This document shows positions 44,659 to 55,527 of a DNA stretch of 62,999 nucleotides, in pieces (position 1 is the stretch's first letter; each line of letters begins with the position of its first letter). The notes beneath the pieces were generated by a model. It saw nothing but the letters and a program-made list of their open reading frames with translations, was not told the origin of the DNA and did not search any database. The DNA lies in assembly GCF_007692655.1 (NCBI RefSeq), contig NZ_REBQ01000082.1, forward strand, positions 1-62,999, written 5' to 3'. This stretch comes from Halomonas sp. GTDB lineage: Bacteria > Pseudomonadota > Gammaproteobacteria > Pseudomonadales > Halomonadaceae. Both the position numbers and the translations under genes were made by a program.

Positions 44659-47505
44659 TTAGCGCTTCGTTGCGCGATTGCCCCGCGCCAGCAGCGGCGC
44701 AAGAAAATGACCGGTGTGTGATACGTTTTGCTTAGCAACCTGTTCAGGGGTGCCTTCAGCAATGATTTGCCCACCGCCGGAGCCCCCCTCCGGACCAAGA
44801 TCGATAATCCAATCGGCAGTTTTAATCACATCCAGGTTGTGTTCAATCACCACGATGGTATTGCCGTGATCCCGCAGGCGGTGAAGTACGGTGAGCAGTT
44901 GGCGGATATCCTCAAAGTGTAGCCCGGTGGTGGGCTCATCAAGGATATATAGGGTCTTGCCCGTATCGCGTTTAGCTAATTCACGGGCAAGCTTAACCCG
45001 CTGAGCCTCGCCGCCAGACAGGGTGGTGGCGCTTTGCCCCAGTCGGATGTAAGAGAGTCCTACATCAAGCAGGGTTTGTAAACGACGAGCAATGGCAGGC
45101 ACGGGGCTGAAGAAGGCCAGCGCGTCTTCAACCGTCATCGCCAGTACTTCGTGGATGGTTTTACCCTTGTAATGAATATCCAGGGTCTCGCGGTTATAGC
45201 GCTTGCCCTTACAGACGTCGCAGGGCACGTAGATATCCGGTAGAAAATGCATTTCTACCTTGATCATACCTTCGCCCTGACAGGCTTCACAGCGACCACC
45301 TTTAACGTTAAAACTGAAACGGCCGGGCTTATAGCCCCGCGAACGAGCTTCCTGGGTGCCCGCAAACAGCTCCCGAATGGGAGTGAAAATGCCGGTATAG
45401 GTCGCCGGGTTAGAGCGGGGTGTACGACCAATGGGGCTTTGGTCAATATCGATCACTTTATCGAGCTGATCGAGTCCTTCGATTTTCTCATAAGGCGCGG
45501 CAGTCAACGTCGTGGCACGGTTTAACTCGCGAGCCGCAATCGGCATCAGGGTGCCATTAATCAAGGTCGATTTACCTGAGCCGGAAACGCCGGTAATGGC
45601 GATAAACAGCCCCAGTGGCAGGGTCAGCGTTACGTCTTGCAGGTTGTTACCGGTGGCGCCACGTAAAATCAGCTGTTTTTCAGGGTTGCCAGGAATGCGG
45701 TAGGGTGGCACGGCTATTTCCCGGGTGCCCGAAAGGTACTGGCCGGTGAGCGACTTAGGGTTGTCCATGACGTCTTGAGGAGTGCCCTGAGCGACGATCT
45801 CGCCGCCATGGACACCGGCTCCTGGGCCAATGTCTAGCACGTGGTCAGCGGCAAGGATGGCCTCTTCGTCGTGTTCTACCACAATCACGGTGTTGCCCAA
45901 GTCTCGCAGCCGCTCAAGGGTCTTCAGCAGCCGGTCGTTGTCGCGCTGGTGCAAGCCAATCGACGGTTCATCGAGAATGTACATTACCCCCACCAGCCCC
46001 GCGCCAATTTGGCTGGCGAGGCGAATGCGCTGCGCCTCACCGCCGGAAAGCGTATCGGCACTGCGCTCCAGGTTGAGATAGTCCAAGCCAACGTTCACCA
46101 GAAACTCTAGGCGGGCGTGAATCTCGTGGACAATTTTATCGGCAATTTCGCCTTTGCGACCTGGTAGTTTCAAGTCGGCAAAGTAGCGCCATGCTTCGCC
46201 AATGGGAAGACGTACGATCTCCGTGATACTGCGTTCATCAATAAAAACGTGACGCGACTCTTTACGCAGCCGCGAACCGCTACAGGTGGCGCAGGGCTGA
46301 ACCGCAATGTATTTAGCCAAGTCGTCGCGGACCATGTTGGATTCAGTTTCCCGATAGCGACGCTGCATATTGGGCAGCACGCCCTCGAAGGCATGCTCCC
46401 GGGTCACCTTGCGACCTCTATCGCCCACATAAACAAACGGAATCTGCTCGTCACCGCTGCCGTTGAGAATAATCTCCCGCTCGTGGCGGGCAAGCTCATG
46501 CCAGGGCGTTTCCAGCTCAAAGCGGTAGTGCTTGGCCAGGGCCTGAAGCTGAGTAAAATAATAGATATTGCGTCGATCCCAACCCTTAATCACGCCTTCC
46601 GCAAGCGACAGCTCAGGATGACTAATCAGCTTTTCAGGGTCGAAGTATTGCTGTACGCCAAGCCCATCGCAGGTAGGGCAGGCGCCTGCTGGGTTGTTGA
46701 AAGAGAACATGCGTGGCTCAAGCTCGGCCAGCGAATAGCCACACACCGGACAGGCAAAGCGTGCTGAAAAGGCAATATCCTCTCGCTCACCGTCCATAAA
46801 ATGGATCATGGCGGTGCCGTCGGCGAGATTCAGCGCTGTCTCAAAGGATTCTGCCAAACGTTGAGCGAGGTCATCGCGCACTTTAAAGCGGTCAACCACC
46901 ACGCTGATATCGTGCTTTTTGCGCTTATCCAGCGGCGCGACATCGTCCAATTCCAGCACCTGGCCGTCGATCAAGGCGCGCACAAAGCCCTGGGCGCGTA
47001 GCTCTGCCAATAGCTGTAAGTGCTCACCTTTGCGGCCTTTGACCACTGGCGCCAGCAGCATAAGCTTGGTGCCTTCGGCAAGATTCATGACTTGATCGAC
47101 CATCTGCGAAACGGTCTGGGCCTCTAAATCTTCACCGTGTTCTGGACAGCGGGGTGTGCCCGCCCGGGCAAACAGCAGGCGCAGGTAATCATAAATTTCG
47201 GTAATGGTGCCCACGGTCGAGCGTGGGTTGTGGGAGGTGGACTTCTGCTCAATAGAGATCGCAGGCGAAAGCCCTGCGATGTGGTCTACATCGGGCTTCT
47301 CCATCATCGACAAGAACTGGCGCGCATAGGTGGAAAGCGATTCCACGTAGCGGCGCTGCCCCTCGGCGTACAGGGTATCAAAGGCCAGCGATGATTTACC
47401 CGAGCCAGACAGGCCGGTAATCACAATCAGCTTATTACGGGGCAGCTCCACATCGATCTGCTTGAGGTTGTGGGTGCGGGCACCCCTGACCAGAATGCTG
47501 TCCAT
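44659..47505 (-). CDS. uvrA: Excinuclease ABC subunit A (UvrA)
   Basis: A 948-residue damage-recognition ATPase of nucleotide excision repair. Two ABC ATPase modules are present: Walker A motifs GLSGSGKSS near the start and GVSGSGKST near residue 640; ABC signatures LSGGEAQR twice; and zinc-finger cysteines ([16 protein letters not shown] and [18 protein letters not shown]). The start [20 protein letters not shown] at 47505 is the family start; the open frame continues upstream without homology. The gene is divergent from the MFS gene, as in Pseudomonas. Confidence 0.98.
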   Translation of the reverse strand: MDSILVRGARTHNLKQIDVELPRNKLIVITGLSGSGKSSLAFDTLYAEGQRRYVESLSTYARQFLSMMEKPDVDHIAGLSPAISIEQKSTSHNPRSTVGTITEIYDYLRLLFARAGTPRCPEHGEDLEAQTVSQMVDQVMNLAEGTKLMLLAPVVKGRKGEHLQLLAELRAQGFVRALIDGQVLELDDVAPLDKRKKHDISVVVDRFKVRDDLAQRLAESFETALNLADGTAMIHFMDGEREDIAFSARFACPVCGYSLAELEPRMFSFNNPAGACPTCDGLGVQQYFDPEKLISHPELSLAEGVIKGWDRRNIYYFTQLQALAKHYRFELETPWHELARHEREIILNGSGDEQIPFVYVGDRGRKVTREHAFEGVLPNMQRRYRETESNMVRDDLAKYIAVQPCATCSGSRLRKESRHVFIDERSITEIVRLPIGEAWRYFADLKLPGRKGEIADKIVHEIHARLEFLVNVGLDYLNLERSADTLSGGEAQRIRLASQIGAGLVGVMYILDEPSIGLHQRDNDRLLKTLERLRDLGNTVIVVEHDEEAILAADHVLDIGPGAGVHGGEIVAQGTPQDVMDNPKSLTGQYLSGTREIAVPPYRIPGNPEKQLILRGATGNNLQDVTLTLPLGLFIAITGVSGSGKSTLINGTLMPIAARELNRATTLTAAPYEKIEGLDQLDKVIDIDQSPIGRTPRSNPATYTGIFTPIRELFAGTQEARSRGYKPGRFSFNVKGGRCEACQGEGMIKVEMHFLPDIYVPCDVCKGKRYNRETLDIHYKGKTIHEVLAMTVEDALAFFSPVPAIARRLQTLLDVGLSYIRLGQSATTLSGGEAQRVKLARELAKRDTGKTLYILDEPTTGLHFEDIRQLLTVLHRLRDHGNTIVVIEHNLDVIKTADWIIDLGPEGGSGGGQIIAEGTPEQVAKQNVSHTGHFLAPLLARGNRATKR

Positions 47506-47535
47506 CAACACCTCGAATCGCGCGGCAAAAGCGTG

Positions 47536-47565
47536 ATTATACGTTTGCCGAGCCCCTCCCGGCAA
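47536..47565 (-). promoter_or_regulatory. Probable sigma-70 promoter of uvrA
   Basis: On the minus strand TTGCCG (47565-47560), an 18-base spacer and a perfect TATAAT (47541-47536) lie 31 bases before the uvrA ATG. No CTGT-N8-ACAG LexA box was found in the region between the two divergent genes. Confidence 0.6.
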
Positions 47566-47719
47566 AACAGCTTTCATAACCTTGGATAACATGTGACGAC
47601 TCGCGACGTTTCCAGTGCGAGTGCAAACCGCTAGAATGGCAGATTGCCTTAAGCTATTACGCTTATTTGCCTCATGCTTATCCACCCGATAGTTATTTTT
47701 CATTACAGACAAGGGCATT

Positions 47720-49099
47720 ATGCGCAAGGTTACTGCACTATTGCTGGCCTCTGAGCGCCGTGCGATCAGCGGTTTAGCCGGGCTATATGCATCGCGTATG
47801 TTGGGCCTCTTTATGGTGTTGCCTGTCATGGCGCTGTATGCCGACACCCTAGAAGGTTCAACACCTTTGCTAGTGGGCGTTGCGTTAGGTGTTTATGGCT
47901 TAACCCAGGCGACGCTGCAAATTCCATTTGGACTGCTTTCTGACCGAATTGGCCGCAAGCGGGTGATTGCCATGGGGCTAATCATTTTTGCTTTAGGCAG
48001 CGTGGTCGCCGCGCTTTCCGATACCATGGCGGGCGTTATCGTGGGACGAGCGCTACAGGGCGCTGGCGCGGTGGCCGCGGCGATTATGGCGCTGCTTGCC
48101 GATCAGACCCGCGAGGAAGTACGCACGGCGGCGATGGCGATCATTGGGCTGTCGATTGGTGTGTCGTTTGCGATTGCCATGGTACTGGGTCCTTGGCTGG
48201 CTGCCTGGGCGGGGTTGGCAGCCATTTTTTGGTTCACAGCGCTGCTGACGTTAGTCGGTTTGCTGGTGCTGTGGCGTTGGGTGCCCGCAGCACCGAGGCG
48301 GCGGCGGCACCGCGATGTGGGCATGGATCGGCAACAGTTTAAAAGTGTGATTACTCGTCCTGACTTATGGCGCCTGGATGTGTCGATTTTTGCCCTGCAT
48401 TTAGTGTTAATGGCGATTTTCGTGGCGGTGCCTTTCCGCCTGTTGGATGCTGGCGTGGCGATTGAGTATCACGGTCTGGCGTATCTTGGCATTATGGCGC
48501 TCTCGTTTGTGGCCATGGTGCCGCTGATAATGGTAGGCGAAAAGCAGCAGCGCATGCGCTTGATGTGTCTGCTGGCGATTAGCGCTATTGTGGTCAGCCT
48601 GGCGGGGCTTGGGCTGCCTCTATCCGCTGGGCATTGGCTATTTATATGGCTATTTGTGTTCTTCACTGGCTTTAACTTGCTGGAAGCGACGCTACCTTCC
48701 ATGCTCAGTAAGCTAGCTCCAGCAGGGGCCAAAGGCACCGCCATGGGCGTGTACTCCACCAGTCAGTTTCTAGGGGCTTTCCTAGGCGGTACGCTAGGTG
48801 GGCTGCTCGCCCATTATGGCGGGCTTAATGCTGTTTTTATGGGTTGTGCTGGCTTGGCACTGTGCTGGTGGGTCGCCATGTGGTGGATGCCTGCACCGCC
48901 GCCTTTATCCAGCGAAGTGGTGGCGCTTCACGATACCCATGCAGACGCTTTGGATCTGCTGATGGAGCATTTAGCGGATGTAGTCGGCGTTGAAGACGTG
49001 ATGGTGGTGCCGGAAGAGCGGTTAGTCTATTTGAAAGTCAATCGTCAACGACTCGATCAGGCAGCGTTGACAAGAGTGATGGCACCCCCAAAATCATGA
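47720..49099 (+). CDS. MFS transporter, YajR-like
   Basis: A 459-residue inner-membrane transporter with 12 predicted helices; the MFS motif A between helices 2 and 3 reads [13 protein letters not shown]. After the last helix the protein has a soluble C-terminal domain of about 65 residues ([20 protein letters not shown], then [19 protein letters not shown]), like the ferredoxin-fold YAM domain of E. coli YajR. The substrate is unknown. The uvrA/MFS/ssb neighbourhood is the same as in Pseudomonas. ssb follows after 116 bases. Confidence 0.9.
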   Translation: MRKVTALLLASERRAISGLAGLYASRMLGLFMVLPVMALYADTLEGSTPLLVGVALGVYGLTQATLQIPFGLLSDRIGRKRVIAMGLIIFALGSVVAALSDTMAGVIVGRALQGAGAVAAAIMALLADQTREEVRTAAMAIIGLSIGVSFAIAMVLGPWLAAWAGLAAIFWFTALLTLVGLLVLWRWVPAAPRRRRHRDVGMDRQQFKSVITRPDLWRLDVSIFALHLVLMAIFVAVPFRLLDAGVAIEYHGLAYLGIMALSFVAMVPLIMVGEKQQRMRLMCLLAISAIVVSLAGLGLPLSAGHWLFIWLFVFFTGFNLLEATLPSMLSKLAPAGAKGTAMGVYSTSQFLGAFLGGTLGGLLAHYGGLNAVFMGCAGLALCWWVAMWWMPAPPPLSSEVVALHDTHADALDLLMEHLADVVGVEDVMVVPEERLVYLKVNRQRLDQAALTRVMAPPKS

Positions 49100-49117
49100 T
49101 TTAAGCGGTTCTTAACG

Positions 49118-49147
49118 TTGTTAGAGATTAACGGTGCTGAATATTAT
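49118..49147 (+). promoter_or_regulatory. Probable sigma-70 promoter of ssb
   Basis: TTGTTA (49118-49123), 18-base spacer, TATTAT (49142-49147): 4 and 5 matches of 6. It lies about 70 bases before the ssb start, within the MFS-ssb gap. Confidence 0.45.
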
Positions 49148-49215
49148 ATTAGCCGGGTCGCAATGAGGCGACGGCTGGTAACTTACCTAAATGAAAGCTA
49201 CGAAAGGAGTGCCTT

Positions 49216-49869
49216 ATGGCTCGCGGTATTAATAAGGTCATCTTGATTGGTAACCTCGGTCAAGACCCAGAGGTGCGTTTTACCCCAAGCGGTGCGGCGG
49301 TGGCCAACTTAAATTTGGCCACTACGGACACCTGGATGGATCGCCAAAGCGGCCAGCGTCAAGAGCGCACCGAGTGGCACCGCGTGGTGATGTTCAACAA
49401 AACCGCTGAAATTGCTCAGCAGTACCTGAAAAAAGGCTCTAAAGTCTATATTGAAGGCCGCCTCCAAACCCGTAAGTGGCAAGATCAAAACGGCCAGGAT
49501 CGCTATTCGACGGAAATCGTCGCCAACGATATGCAAATGCTGGATGGCCGTAGCGGTGATTTCCAAGGTGGCAGCGCCCCGCAAAGCAACTACTCCCAAA
49601 GCCCTCCCCAGAGTGCGCCAGCGCAAAACAGCCCGGCCCAGAATAATCCTGCGCAGCATGGCCAGGGCGGCGGTTACCCCCAGCAGGGTGGCGCTCCTCA
49701 AGGCGGTAATAATTACCCTGGCGGGCAAAACCCACAGCAACCGCCACGCCCTGCGCAGCCGGCCCCGCAGCAAGGCAATCAAGCTCCTCAGCCAAATCAG
49801 CAGAACAGCAGTTATGGTGCGCCGGACCCGGGCAACTTCGACGACTTCGACGATGAAATACCGTTCTAA
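49216..49869 (+). CDS. ssb: Single-stranded DNA-binding protein SSB
   Basis: A 217-residue protein. The N-terminal OB fold (about 1-110) contains [39 protein letters not shown] and the later [21 protein letters not shown] long Gln/Pro/Gly/Asn-rich linker (about 115-205) follows, and the tip is DFDDEIPF, the acidic peptide that recruits repair and replication proteins. The linker is longer than in E. coli SSB (178 residues total). AAAGGAG precedes the ATG. Confidence 0.98.
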   Translation: MARGINKVILIGNLGQDPEVRFTPSGAAVANLNLATTDTWMDRQSGQRQERTEWHRVVMFNKTAEIAQQYLKKGSKVYIEGRLQTRKWQDQNGQDRYSTEIVANDMQMLDGRSGDFQGGSAPQSNYSQSPPQSAPAQNSPAQNNPAQHGQGGGYPQQGGAPQGGNNYPGGQNPQQPPRPAQPAPQQGNQAPQPNQQNSSYGAPDPGNFDDFDDEIPF

Positions 49870-49936
49870 CTTTCCCAATATTAAGGATGCTTGCGGCGCT
49901 ACATCTTAGGCTGGGGTATGACAAGGAGAGGCTGTT

Positions 49937-50827
49937 TTGAAACTGCTGATACTGGATGCCGGTCACTGCTTAAGCTTGGCATTGGCTCGAGAAGCGAGCC
50001 GTCGCACTGACACCGCGTTAGTCATCGAGCAGGAGACGACCATCACTCCGTCACTGCTCAAGACGATAGCGCCGGATGCTGTCATCATTCCGCCGTTGGC
50101 GCATCCTTTGAGTATGGCCCCAGCGGATGTGATGGCCCATGCCGATGCGGTAGACCGCTGTCTGGATGCCTGCCTTTCCCAAGAGGTGGCGCTGGTATGG
50201 TGTGTCTCAGATCAGCTCTACGAAGATGGTCTCGACGTGCCCATTGATGAGCACGTGGTGCCTGCGCCGAGAGACGACAGCTTGCGTCGTTTGGTGCAGA
50301 CCGGTGATCGCATTCGAGCAGAGTTTCAGCGTCATTTGATTGTGCGCTTAGGCCCGCTGTTTGCGTTAGAAGGCAGCCATGCGTGGTTAAATGAAATCAT
50401 CGATAGCCTCGTGGTTGGACACGCCGTTCGCGCCGCGGAAGACGTGATTTTTTGCCCCACATCAGCAGACGCTGTGGCGATGGCATTGATCGGTATGCTG
50501 CAGCAGCAATCCTGTGGTGCAAATGCCTGGGGAGCCTACCATCTGGCGGGTACCGAGCCGGTAAGTGCGTTTACGTTCACTTCGATGGTCCGTACCCAGC
50601 TGTTAACGCATTTAGAGGGGCGAGGTGAACAGATTGTGCTGGGAGAAGTGCAGCCGCTTAAACATCATCATGATGCCAAGCTGCGGCGTGTTTTAAATTG
50701 CCGACGGGTGCTGGATATCTTCGGTGTCCATCAAAAGCCGTGGCGATTAGAGGCCGGACGTATGATTGATGCATGGTGTTCTACCCGTGAGCCTAACCGT
50801 GGCAGTGATACAGGAGTATCGGCTTGA
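49937..50827 (+). CDS. Sugar epimerase/RmlD-like Rossmann protein
   Basis: A 296-residue protein of the NAD(P)-binding type, resembling dTDP-4-dehydrorhamnose reductase-like proteins in layout: a beta-strand start (MKLLILDAGHCLSLALAREA), a middle VRLGPLFALEG segment and a C-terminal HHDAKLRRVLNCRRVLD. The glycine-rich loop is weak (DAGHCLS rather than GxxGxxG) and no Tyr-x-x-x-Lys pair is evident, so cofactor use or catalysis may be lost. The start is TTG with AAGGAG upstream. It overlaps the PlsC-like gene by four bases (TTGA). Confidence 0.65.
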   Translation: MKLLILDAGHCLSLALAREASRRTDTALVIEQETTITPSLLKTIAPDAVIIPPLAHPLSMAPADVMAHADAVDRCLDACLSQEVALVWCVSDQLYEDGLDVPIDEHVVPAPRDDSLRRLVQTGDRIRAEFQRHLIVRLGPLFALEGSHAWLNEIIDSLVVGHAVRAAEDVIFCPTSADAVAMALIGMLQQQSCGANAWGAYHLAGTEPVSAFTFTSMVRTQLLTHLEGRGEQIVLGEVQPLKHHHDAKLRRVLNCRRVLDIFGVHQKPWRLEAGRMIDAWCSTREPNRGSDTGVSA

Positions 50828-51558
50828 TAAATGTGGTTCGCAGTTTGGTATTTTATGCCGGTTACTTTTTTGCCATGTTGATGATTGGCATCCTGTTTTT
50901 GCCCATCGCGCCGTTTCTGCCTTTGGCAGGCCGCTACCGCTTGTTGAATTTATATAACTACTTTTTGATGGTCTGGTTTCGAATTGCCTGTGGGGTACGC
51001 TACGACATACAAGGGCAGGAAAACCTACCCAGCGGCCCCTGTGTGATTCAGGCTAACCACCAGTGCGAATGGGAAACCGTGTTTCTGCAGGTGATGAAAC
51101 CACCGGTATGCACTGTGCTCAAACGAGAACTGCTGCGCTTACCGATCTTTGGCTGGGGGCTGCGTTTGCTAAAGCCTATTAGTCTTGATCGCTCTAAGCC
51201 AGCGCGGGCAATGAAGCAGGTGCTGACTCAGGGCGTTGAGAGACTCGGTACGGGGCTTTCGGTGCTGATTTTTCCTGAGGGTACGCGGGTTGACCCTGGT
51301 CAGCGTAAACGCTACAACAAAAGCGGTAGCGTTGTCGCCTGTCGTGCGGGGGTGCCGGTCTTGCCAGTTGCCCATAACGCAGGAGAGCGCTGGCCTGGGC
51401 GTCATTGGGTGAAGCAGCCGGGCGTATTGCGGGTACGCATTGGTAAGCCGATTGAAACGGCAGGACGTATGCCCGATGAAGTGCTCGCTGAAGTCGAAGT
51501 ATGGATTGAGGCACAGCTGCAGGAAATTTCTGAGGTGCCCAGACCCACGTCGCGTTAA
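50824..51558 (+). CDS. plsC: 1-acylglycerol-3-phosphate acyltransferase (PlsC family)
   Basis: A 244-residue membrane-associated enzyme that adds the second acyl chain in phospholipid synthesis. The N-terminal membrane helix is about residues 1-30. The catalytic motif is QANHQCEWETVF, an H-x4-E variant of the usual H-x4-D. The substrate motif is LIFPEGTRVDPG. Length matches the family. The start is TTG overlapping the preceding stop. Other acyltransferases of the same fold are possible, but PlsC is the most likely. A strong terminator follows. Confidence 0.87.
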   Translation: MINVVRSLVFYAGYFFAMLMIGILFLPIAPFLPLAGRYRLLNLYNYFLMVWFRIACGVRYDIQGQENLPSGPCVIQANHQCEWETVFLQVMKPPVCTVLKRELLRLPIFGWGLRLLKPISLDRSKPARAMKQVLTQGVERLGTGLSVLIFPEGTRVDPGQRKRYNKSGSVVACRAGVPVLPVAHNAGERWPGRHWVKQPGVLRVRIGKPIETAGRMPDEVLAEVEVWIEAQLQEISEVPRPTSR

Positions 51559-51600
51559 GCACGTATTTGTACATCGTGATACCAGCTTATAGCTCACATC

Positions 51601-51630
51601 AAAAACGGCGCCCACTGGGCGCCGTTTTTG
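51601..51630. terminator. Bidirectional intrinsic terminator between plsC and fabB
   Basis: AAAAACGGCGCCC (51601-51613), loop ACT, GGGCGCCGTTTTT (51617-51629): a perfect 13-bp inverted repeat with A and T runs on both sides, so it can end transcripts in either direction. It lies between convergent genes. Confidence 0.95.
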
Positions 51631-51659
51631 TACTCATCATGCCGTTGGCCTTGGTCGCG

Positions 51660-52877
51660 TTAATCGTGATAACGCTGGAAGACTAAACAGGCATTGGTAC
51701 CGCCAAAACCAAAGCTATTAGACAAGGCGCGCTCAATGGTTACATCGTCACGTCGTTCGGTCACGATGTCGAAGCCATCGGCCTGCTCATCTAACTGCTC
51801 AATGTTGGCGGAAGCCGCAACAAAGTTATGTTGCATCATCAATAGCGAGTAGATGGCTTCCTGAACGCCAGTGGCGCCCAAGGAGTGCCCAGTCAGTGAT
51901 TTCGTCGAGCTCATGGCGGGCGTTGTATTGCCGAACACTTCACGAATCGCCTTTAACTCGGCCACGTCGCCTACGGGCGTCGAGGTGCCATGGGTATTAA
52001 TGTAGTCAATCTTACCCTCTACCGTGGCCATCGCCTGGTGCATACAGCGCATAGCGCCTTCTCCAGAAGGAGCGACCATGTCGTGTCCATCAGAGGTAGC
52101 GCCGTAGCCAACTAACTCACCGTAGATTTTAGCGCCGCGGGCTTTAGCGTGCTCCAACTCTTCTAACACCAACATGCCGCCGCCGCCTGCGATAACAAAG
52201 CCGTCACGGGCTTGGTCATAGGGGCGAGAGGCTTTTTCAGGCGTATCATTGTAGTGCGTCGAAAGCGCCCCCATCGCATCAAATAAGCATGAAAGCGTCC
52301 AGTGCTCCTCTTCGCCACCACCGGCAAAAACCACATCCTGCTTATTAAGCTGAATCTGCTCCATGGCGCTGCCAATACAGTGCGCAGAGGTCGCGCAGGC
52401 AGAGGAGATAGAGTAATTCACGCCTTTGATCTTAAATGGCGTTGCTAAACACGCGGAGACAGTACTGCCCATGGTGCGGGTAACACGGTAGGGGCCAACG
52501 CGCCGCAAACCCTTATTGCGCAGTACATCGGCAGCTTCGACCTGATTGGCGCTTGAAGCACCGCCAGAGCCCGCAATCAACCCGGTACGCTCGTTGGATA
52601 CTTGCTCCTCGGAGAGGCCAGAGTCTTCAATGGCTTGTGCCATGGAAACATACGCATAGGCCGCCGCGTCGCCCATAAAACGGCGTAACTTACGGTCAAT
52701 GAGCGTATCAAGATCAATATCTACGCTACCTGCCACATGGCTACGGAAGCCATGCTCAGCATACTCTTCCTTAAAACGAATACCGCTACGCCCGTTTTTG
52801 AGCGCGTCCAGGACCTGTCGTTGGTCATTGCCAAGGCAAGATACAATGCCAAGGCCGGTGACTACCACTCGTCGCAT
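51660..52877 (-). CDS. fabB: 3-oxoacyl-ACP synthase I (FabB)
   Basis: A 405-residue condensing enzyme needed for elongation of unsaturated fatty acids. Catalytic Cys in [17 protein letters not shown], His in [11 protein letters not shown] and His in [14 protein letters not shown]. The ATG at 52877 has GGAGG just upstream and starts the family sequence [19 protein letters not shown]; the longer open frame runs into the fabA gap. It lies 13 bases after fabA in one operon, as in Pseudomonas. Confidence 0.97.
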   Translation of the reverse strand: MRRVVVTGLGIVSCLGNDQRQVLDALKNGRSGIRFKEEYAEHGFRSHVAGSVDIDLDTLIDRKLRRFMGDAAAYAYVSMAQAIEDSGLSEEQVSNERTGLIAGSGGASSANQVEAADVLRNKGLRRVGPYRVTRTMGSTVSACLATPFKIKGVNYSISSACATSAHCIGSAMEQIQLNKQDVVFAGGGEEEHWTLSCLFDAMGALSTHYNDTPEKASRPYDQARDGFVIAGGGGMLVLEELEHAKARGAKIYGELVGYGATSDGHDMVAPSGEGAMRCMHQAMATVEGKIDYINTHGTSTPVGDVAELKAIREVFGNTTPAMSSTKSLTGHSLGATGVQEAIYSLLMMQHNFVAASANIEQLDEQADGFDIVTERRDDVTIERALSNSFGFGGTNACLVFQRYHD

Positions 52878-52890
52878 GGGAGCCTCCTGT

Positions 52891-53406
52891 TTAGAAATTC
52901 GCTGTGGAGGTGAATAGGCCAACGCGCAAATCATTAGCCTGATAAATGTCGCGTCCGTCGACGGTAACGGTACCGTCGGCGATACCCAAGATGAGGCGGC
53001 GGGTAATAATACGCTTAATATTAATGCTATAGGTCACTTTCTTTGCGTCAGGCAGGATCTGTCCGCTGAATTTAACTTCGCCGCAGCCTAGTGCACGCCC
53101 ACGGCCAGGGTGGCCTAGCCAACCCAGGTAAAAGCCGACCAGTTGCCACATGGCATCTAAGCCTAAACAGCCAGGCATAACCGGATCGCCGGGAAAGTGG
53201 CAATCAAAAAACCATAAATCAGGGGTGATATCCAGCTCGGCGATGAGTTCGCCTTTGCCATGATCACCGCCCTCTTTATGAATATGCTTGATACGATCAA
53301 GCATTAGCATATTAGGAGCCGGAAGCTGTGCATTTCCAGGGCCAAAAAGCTCGCCCCGCGAGCAGGCCAGAAGTTCTTCGCGATCAAAGGAGTGTTGCTT
53401 GGTCAC
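52891..53406 (-). CDS. fabA: 3-hydroxydecanoyl-ACP dehydratase/isomerase (FabA)
   Basis: A 171-residue enzyme that dehydrates 3-hydroxydecanoyl-ACP and isomerises trans-2 to cis-3-decenoyl-ACP, the branch point to unsaturated fatty acids. Catalytic His70 and Asp84 fall in [20 protein letters not shown] and align exactly with E. coli. Length is identical to the family. It forms an operon with fabB and diverges from the PAS-GGDEF-EAL gene across 279 bases. Confidence 0.98.
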   Translation of the reverse strand: MTKQHSFDREELLACSRGELFGPGNAQLPAPNMLMLDRIKHIHKEGGDHGKGELIAELDITPDLWFFDCHFPGDPVMPGCLGLDAMWQLVGFYLGWLGHPGRGRALGCGEVKFSGQILPDAKKVTYSINIKRIITRRLILGIADGTVTVDGRDIYQANDLRVGLFTSTANF

Positions 53407-53685
53407 TGAATCGTTCCGAGTATCAAGGTGGTGGTTGGCTTAGTCTACTTCCCGAAACCGCGGAATGCACGTAACTGGCCATTTATCATCGATATCTACA
53501 GTTTTTAGTGGTCAGGTCGATAATGGAATAGTCAGTGACTCAATGCAATAACGCCTGTTTATGCATAATAAATCTTCTGCTGTCGAAAGATTATGTTTTC
53601 AAATTTTTTATTAGGCGGCATGATCAGCGGCACCTAACGCTAGTTTTTATCTGGTTTAATTTTGTAAAGGATATAGCGTATCGCC
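53407..53685. other. Divergent fabA / PAS-GGDEF-EAL control region
   Basis: These 279 bases must hold both promoters. AT-rich stretches are seen near 53560-53600 and 53640-53670, but no convincing promoter pair. A weak FadR-like sequence (TGGTCAGGTC near 53510) was noted and rejected as too poor a match. Confidence 0.35.
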
Positions 53686-55527
53686 ATGTGGCTCACTGTT
53701 TCTCTAAATCGCCCGTTAGTTTGGGTAGCGCTGATAGCGCTGCCAGCCTGCGTATGGATACCTGACGCGGCGCTGCGCTTGTTCGCCGCCACGTTAGTTA
53801 TGTTTGGAGTATGGGACGTCTGGACCCAAGTTCGCCAACTGCGCCTGCGTCTGCGGCTCACCCAAGATGCGCTGGGGCTTACCAGCGATGCCATGGCGAT
53901 CAGCGACGCGCAAAATCATGTCATCGCGATTAACCCTGCGTTTACCGAAATTACGGGCTACACGAGCCAAGAAATTTTGGGTTTAAAGTTAGAAGCCCTG
54001 GCAGCGCCGCGCCACGATAAGTCCTTTTACCAAAGCTTTTGGAGCGCATTAAAAAGTACTGGCCGTTGGGAAGGCGAAATGTGGAATCGCCGTAAACATG
54101 GGGATGAGTATCCTGAGTGGCTAAAAGTACGCGCGGTGACCGATAAGCGCGGGAGAATAACCCACTATATTCATTTGTTTACCGATATTTCGGCGCAAAA
54201 AGCCCGTGAGCAGGACTTGCGACGCATCGGCTACGAAGACCCCCTGACCGGCTTGCCTAATCGTCGTCGTTTGCATGACTTGCTGGCGTCTCGCCTGCGT
54301 CATTTGCGCGCAGGTGAAAGCTTGGATATGGCATTGGTCGATATTGACGGCTTGAAATCGGTCAATGACAGTTTAGGCGTCGAGCAGGGAGACCGCCTGT
54401 TAGCGCGATTTGCTCAGCGTTTAACCGGCTATGTCGCTGGCAGTATCGTAGGCCGCTTGGGCGGCGATGAGTTTATGGTAATACGTACCACGACGTTTGA
54501 TGATCATGATAAATGGGTCGCGACGCTGCGTGAGCATATGAGCCGTCCGTTCGAAATTAACGATCATTCGCTGCGCTTGGGCCTGACAATCGGTAGCTGT
54601 CGTGTCCCCGAGGATGGTAACGACTCAGGGATTCTATTTCAGCGCGTAGAGTCGGCCCTATACAGTGCAAAACGGCTAGGGCGTAACCAAAGCCAGCGAT
54701 TTCGTCCGGCGCTGGATAAACAGGATAATCCTCAGCTGGCGCTGGTCAGTGATTTACGCGCAGCGCTTATTTCCGGTGACCAGTTAGAACTACATTTCCA
54801 AACTCAGCACCGCCCCAGCGACGGTGAGTTACTGGGGATGGAGGCACTGCTACGTTGGCGTCACCCCCAAGATGGTTTAATTTCACCTGGCGACTTTATC
54901 CCGCTGGCAGAGCGGCATGGGTTGATGGCACAGCTGGGAGCCTGGGTGATTGAAAAGGCCTGTGCCCAGCAGGCGCATTGGCGTAATAGTGCCATGCCGA
55001 AGCTCACTATTTGGGTCAATATCTCAGCGCTGCAGTTGTTTCAAGGTGATTTGGAAGGCCAGTTAGCCACGTGCCTAAAGCGCTATCAACTGACCTCTGC
55101 ACAGATTGGCCTAGAGCTGACCGAATCGGTGCTGCTAGACGAGCGTGCCGGTGATATGGGGCCACGGTTACAGGCACTTCGCGATCAAGGTTTTGCGATT
55201 GCCATTGACGATTTTGGTACCGGTTATTCGTCGTTGGGTTACTTAAAGCGTTTGCCTGTTGATAAAATTAAACTCGACCGCGCATTTATCAAAGACCTGC
55301 CCCACGATCAGGCAGATGCCTCTATTGTAAAAGCCGTGTTGGCAATGGCCGCTGGTATGGGGCTGGGAGTCATTGCAGAGGGTGTTGAAACCCAAGAGCA
55401 GTGTAAATTCCTTGTCAATGCTGGTTGCACGTCTGTTCAAGGCTTTTACTTTGCCAAGCCGATGTCCGCCGCTGAGCTGGAAAAACACCTAATGACACCT
55501 TTAGCCGCCGCGCCGGAGCCCTATTGA
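53686..55527 (+). CDS. PAS-GGDEF-EAL cyclic-di-GMP enzyme
   Basis: A 613-residue membrane-anchored protein with two N-terminal helices (about residues 9-27 and 31-48), a PAS domain (about 60-180), a GGDEF domain with an intact GGDEF at 259-263, and an EAL domain with EAL at 386-388. In the EAL domain, later catalytic motifs are present (ELTESVLL, IDDFGTGYSSLGYL and VIAEGVETQEQ). Both halves therefore look competent, and the protein may make or break c-di-GMP. What the PAS domain senses is unknown. Its stop overlaps the convergent DUF2878 gene by seven bases. It could feed the PilZ-type effector at 14297. Confidence 0.95.
   Translation: MWLTVSLNRPLVWVALIALPACVWIPDAALRLFAATLVMFGVWDVWTQVRQLRLRLRLTQDALGLTSDAMAISDAQNHVIAINPAFTEITGYTSQEILGLKLEALAAPRHDKSFYQSFWSALKSTGRWEGEMWNRRKHGDEYPEWLKVRAVTDKRGRITHYIHLFTDISAQKAREQDLRRIGYEDPLTGLPNRRRLHDLLASRLRHLRAGESLDMALVDIDGLKSVNDSLGVEQGDRLLARFAQRLTGYVAGSIVGRLGGDEFMVIRTTTFDDHDKWVATLREHMSRPFEINDHSLRLGLTIGSCRVPEDGNDSGILFQRVESALYSAKRLGRNQSQRFRPALDKQDNPQLALVSDLRAALISGDQLELHFQTQHRPSDGELLGMEALLRWRHPQDGLISPGDFIPLAERHGLMAQLGAWVIEKACAQQAHWRNSAMPKLTIWVNISALQLFQGDLEGQLATCLKRYQLTSAQIGLELTESVLLDERAGDMGPRLQALRDQGFAIAIDDFGTGYSSLGYLKRLPVDKIKLDRAFIKDLPHDQADASIVKAVLAMAAGMGLGVIAEGVETQEQCKFLVNAGCTSVQGFYFAKPMSAAELEKHLMTPLAAAPEPY

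Noticed and set aside
46249..46767. 172-codon open frame on the plus strand inside uvrA
   Set aside because: It lies opposite a well-conserved gene, has no domain or ribosome binding site of note, and reflects the codon bias of uvrA.
49309..49878. 189-codon open frame opposite ssb
   Set aside because: It is the antisense of the ssb coding sequence and its repetitive linker; no independent support.
53500..53525. FadR-type operator TGGTCAGGTC near fabA
   Set aside because: Only about half of the palindrome matches; too weak to call without a matrix scan.
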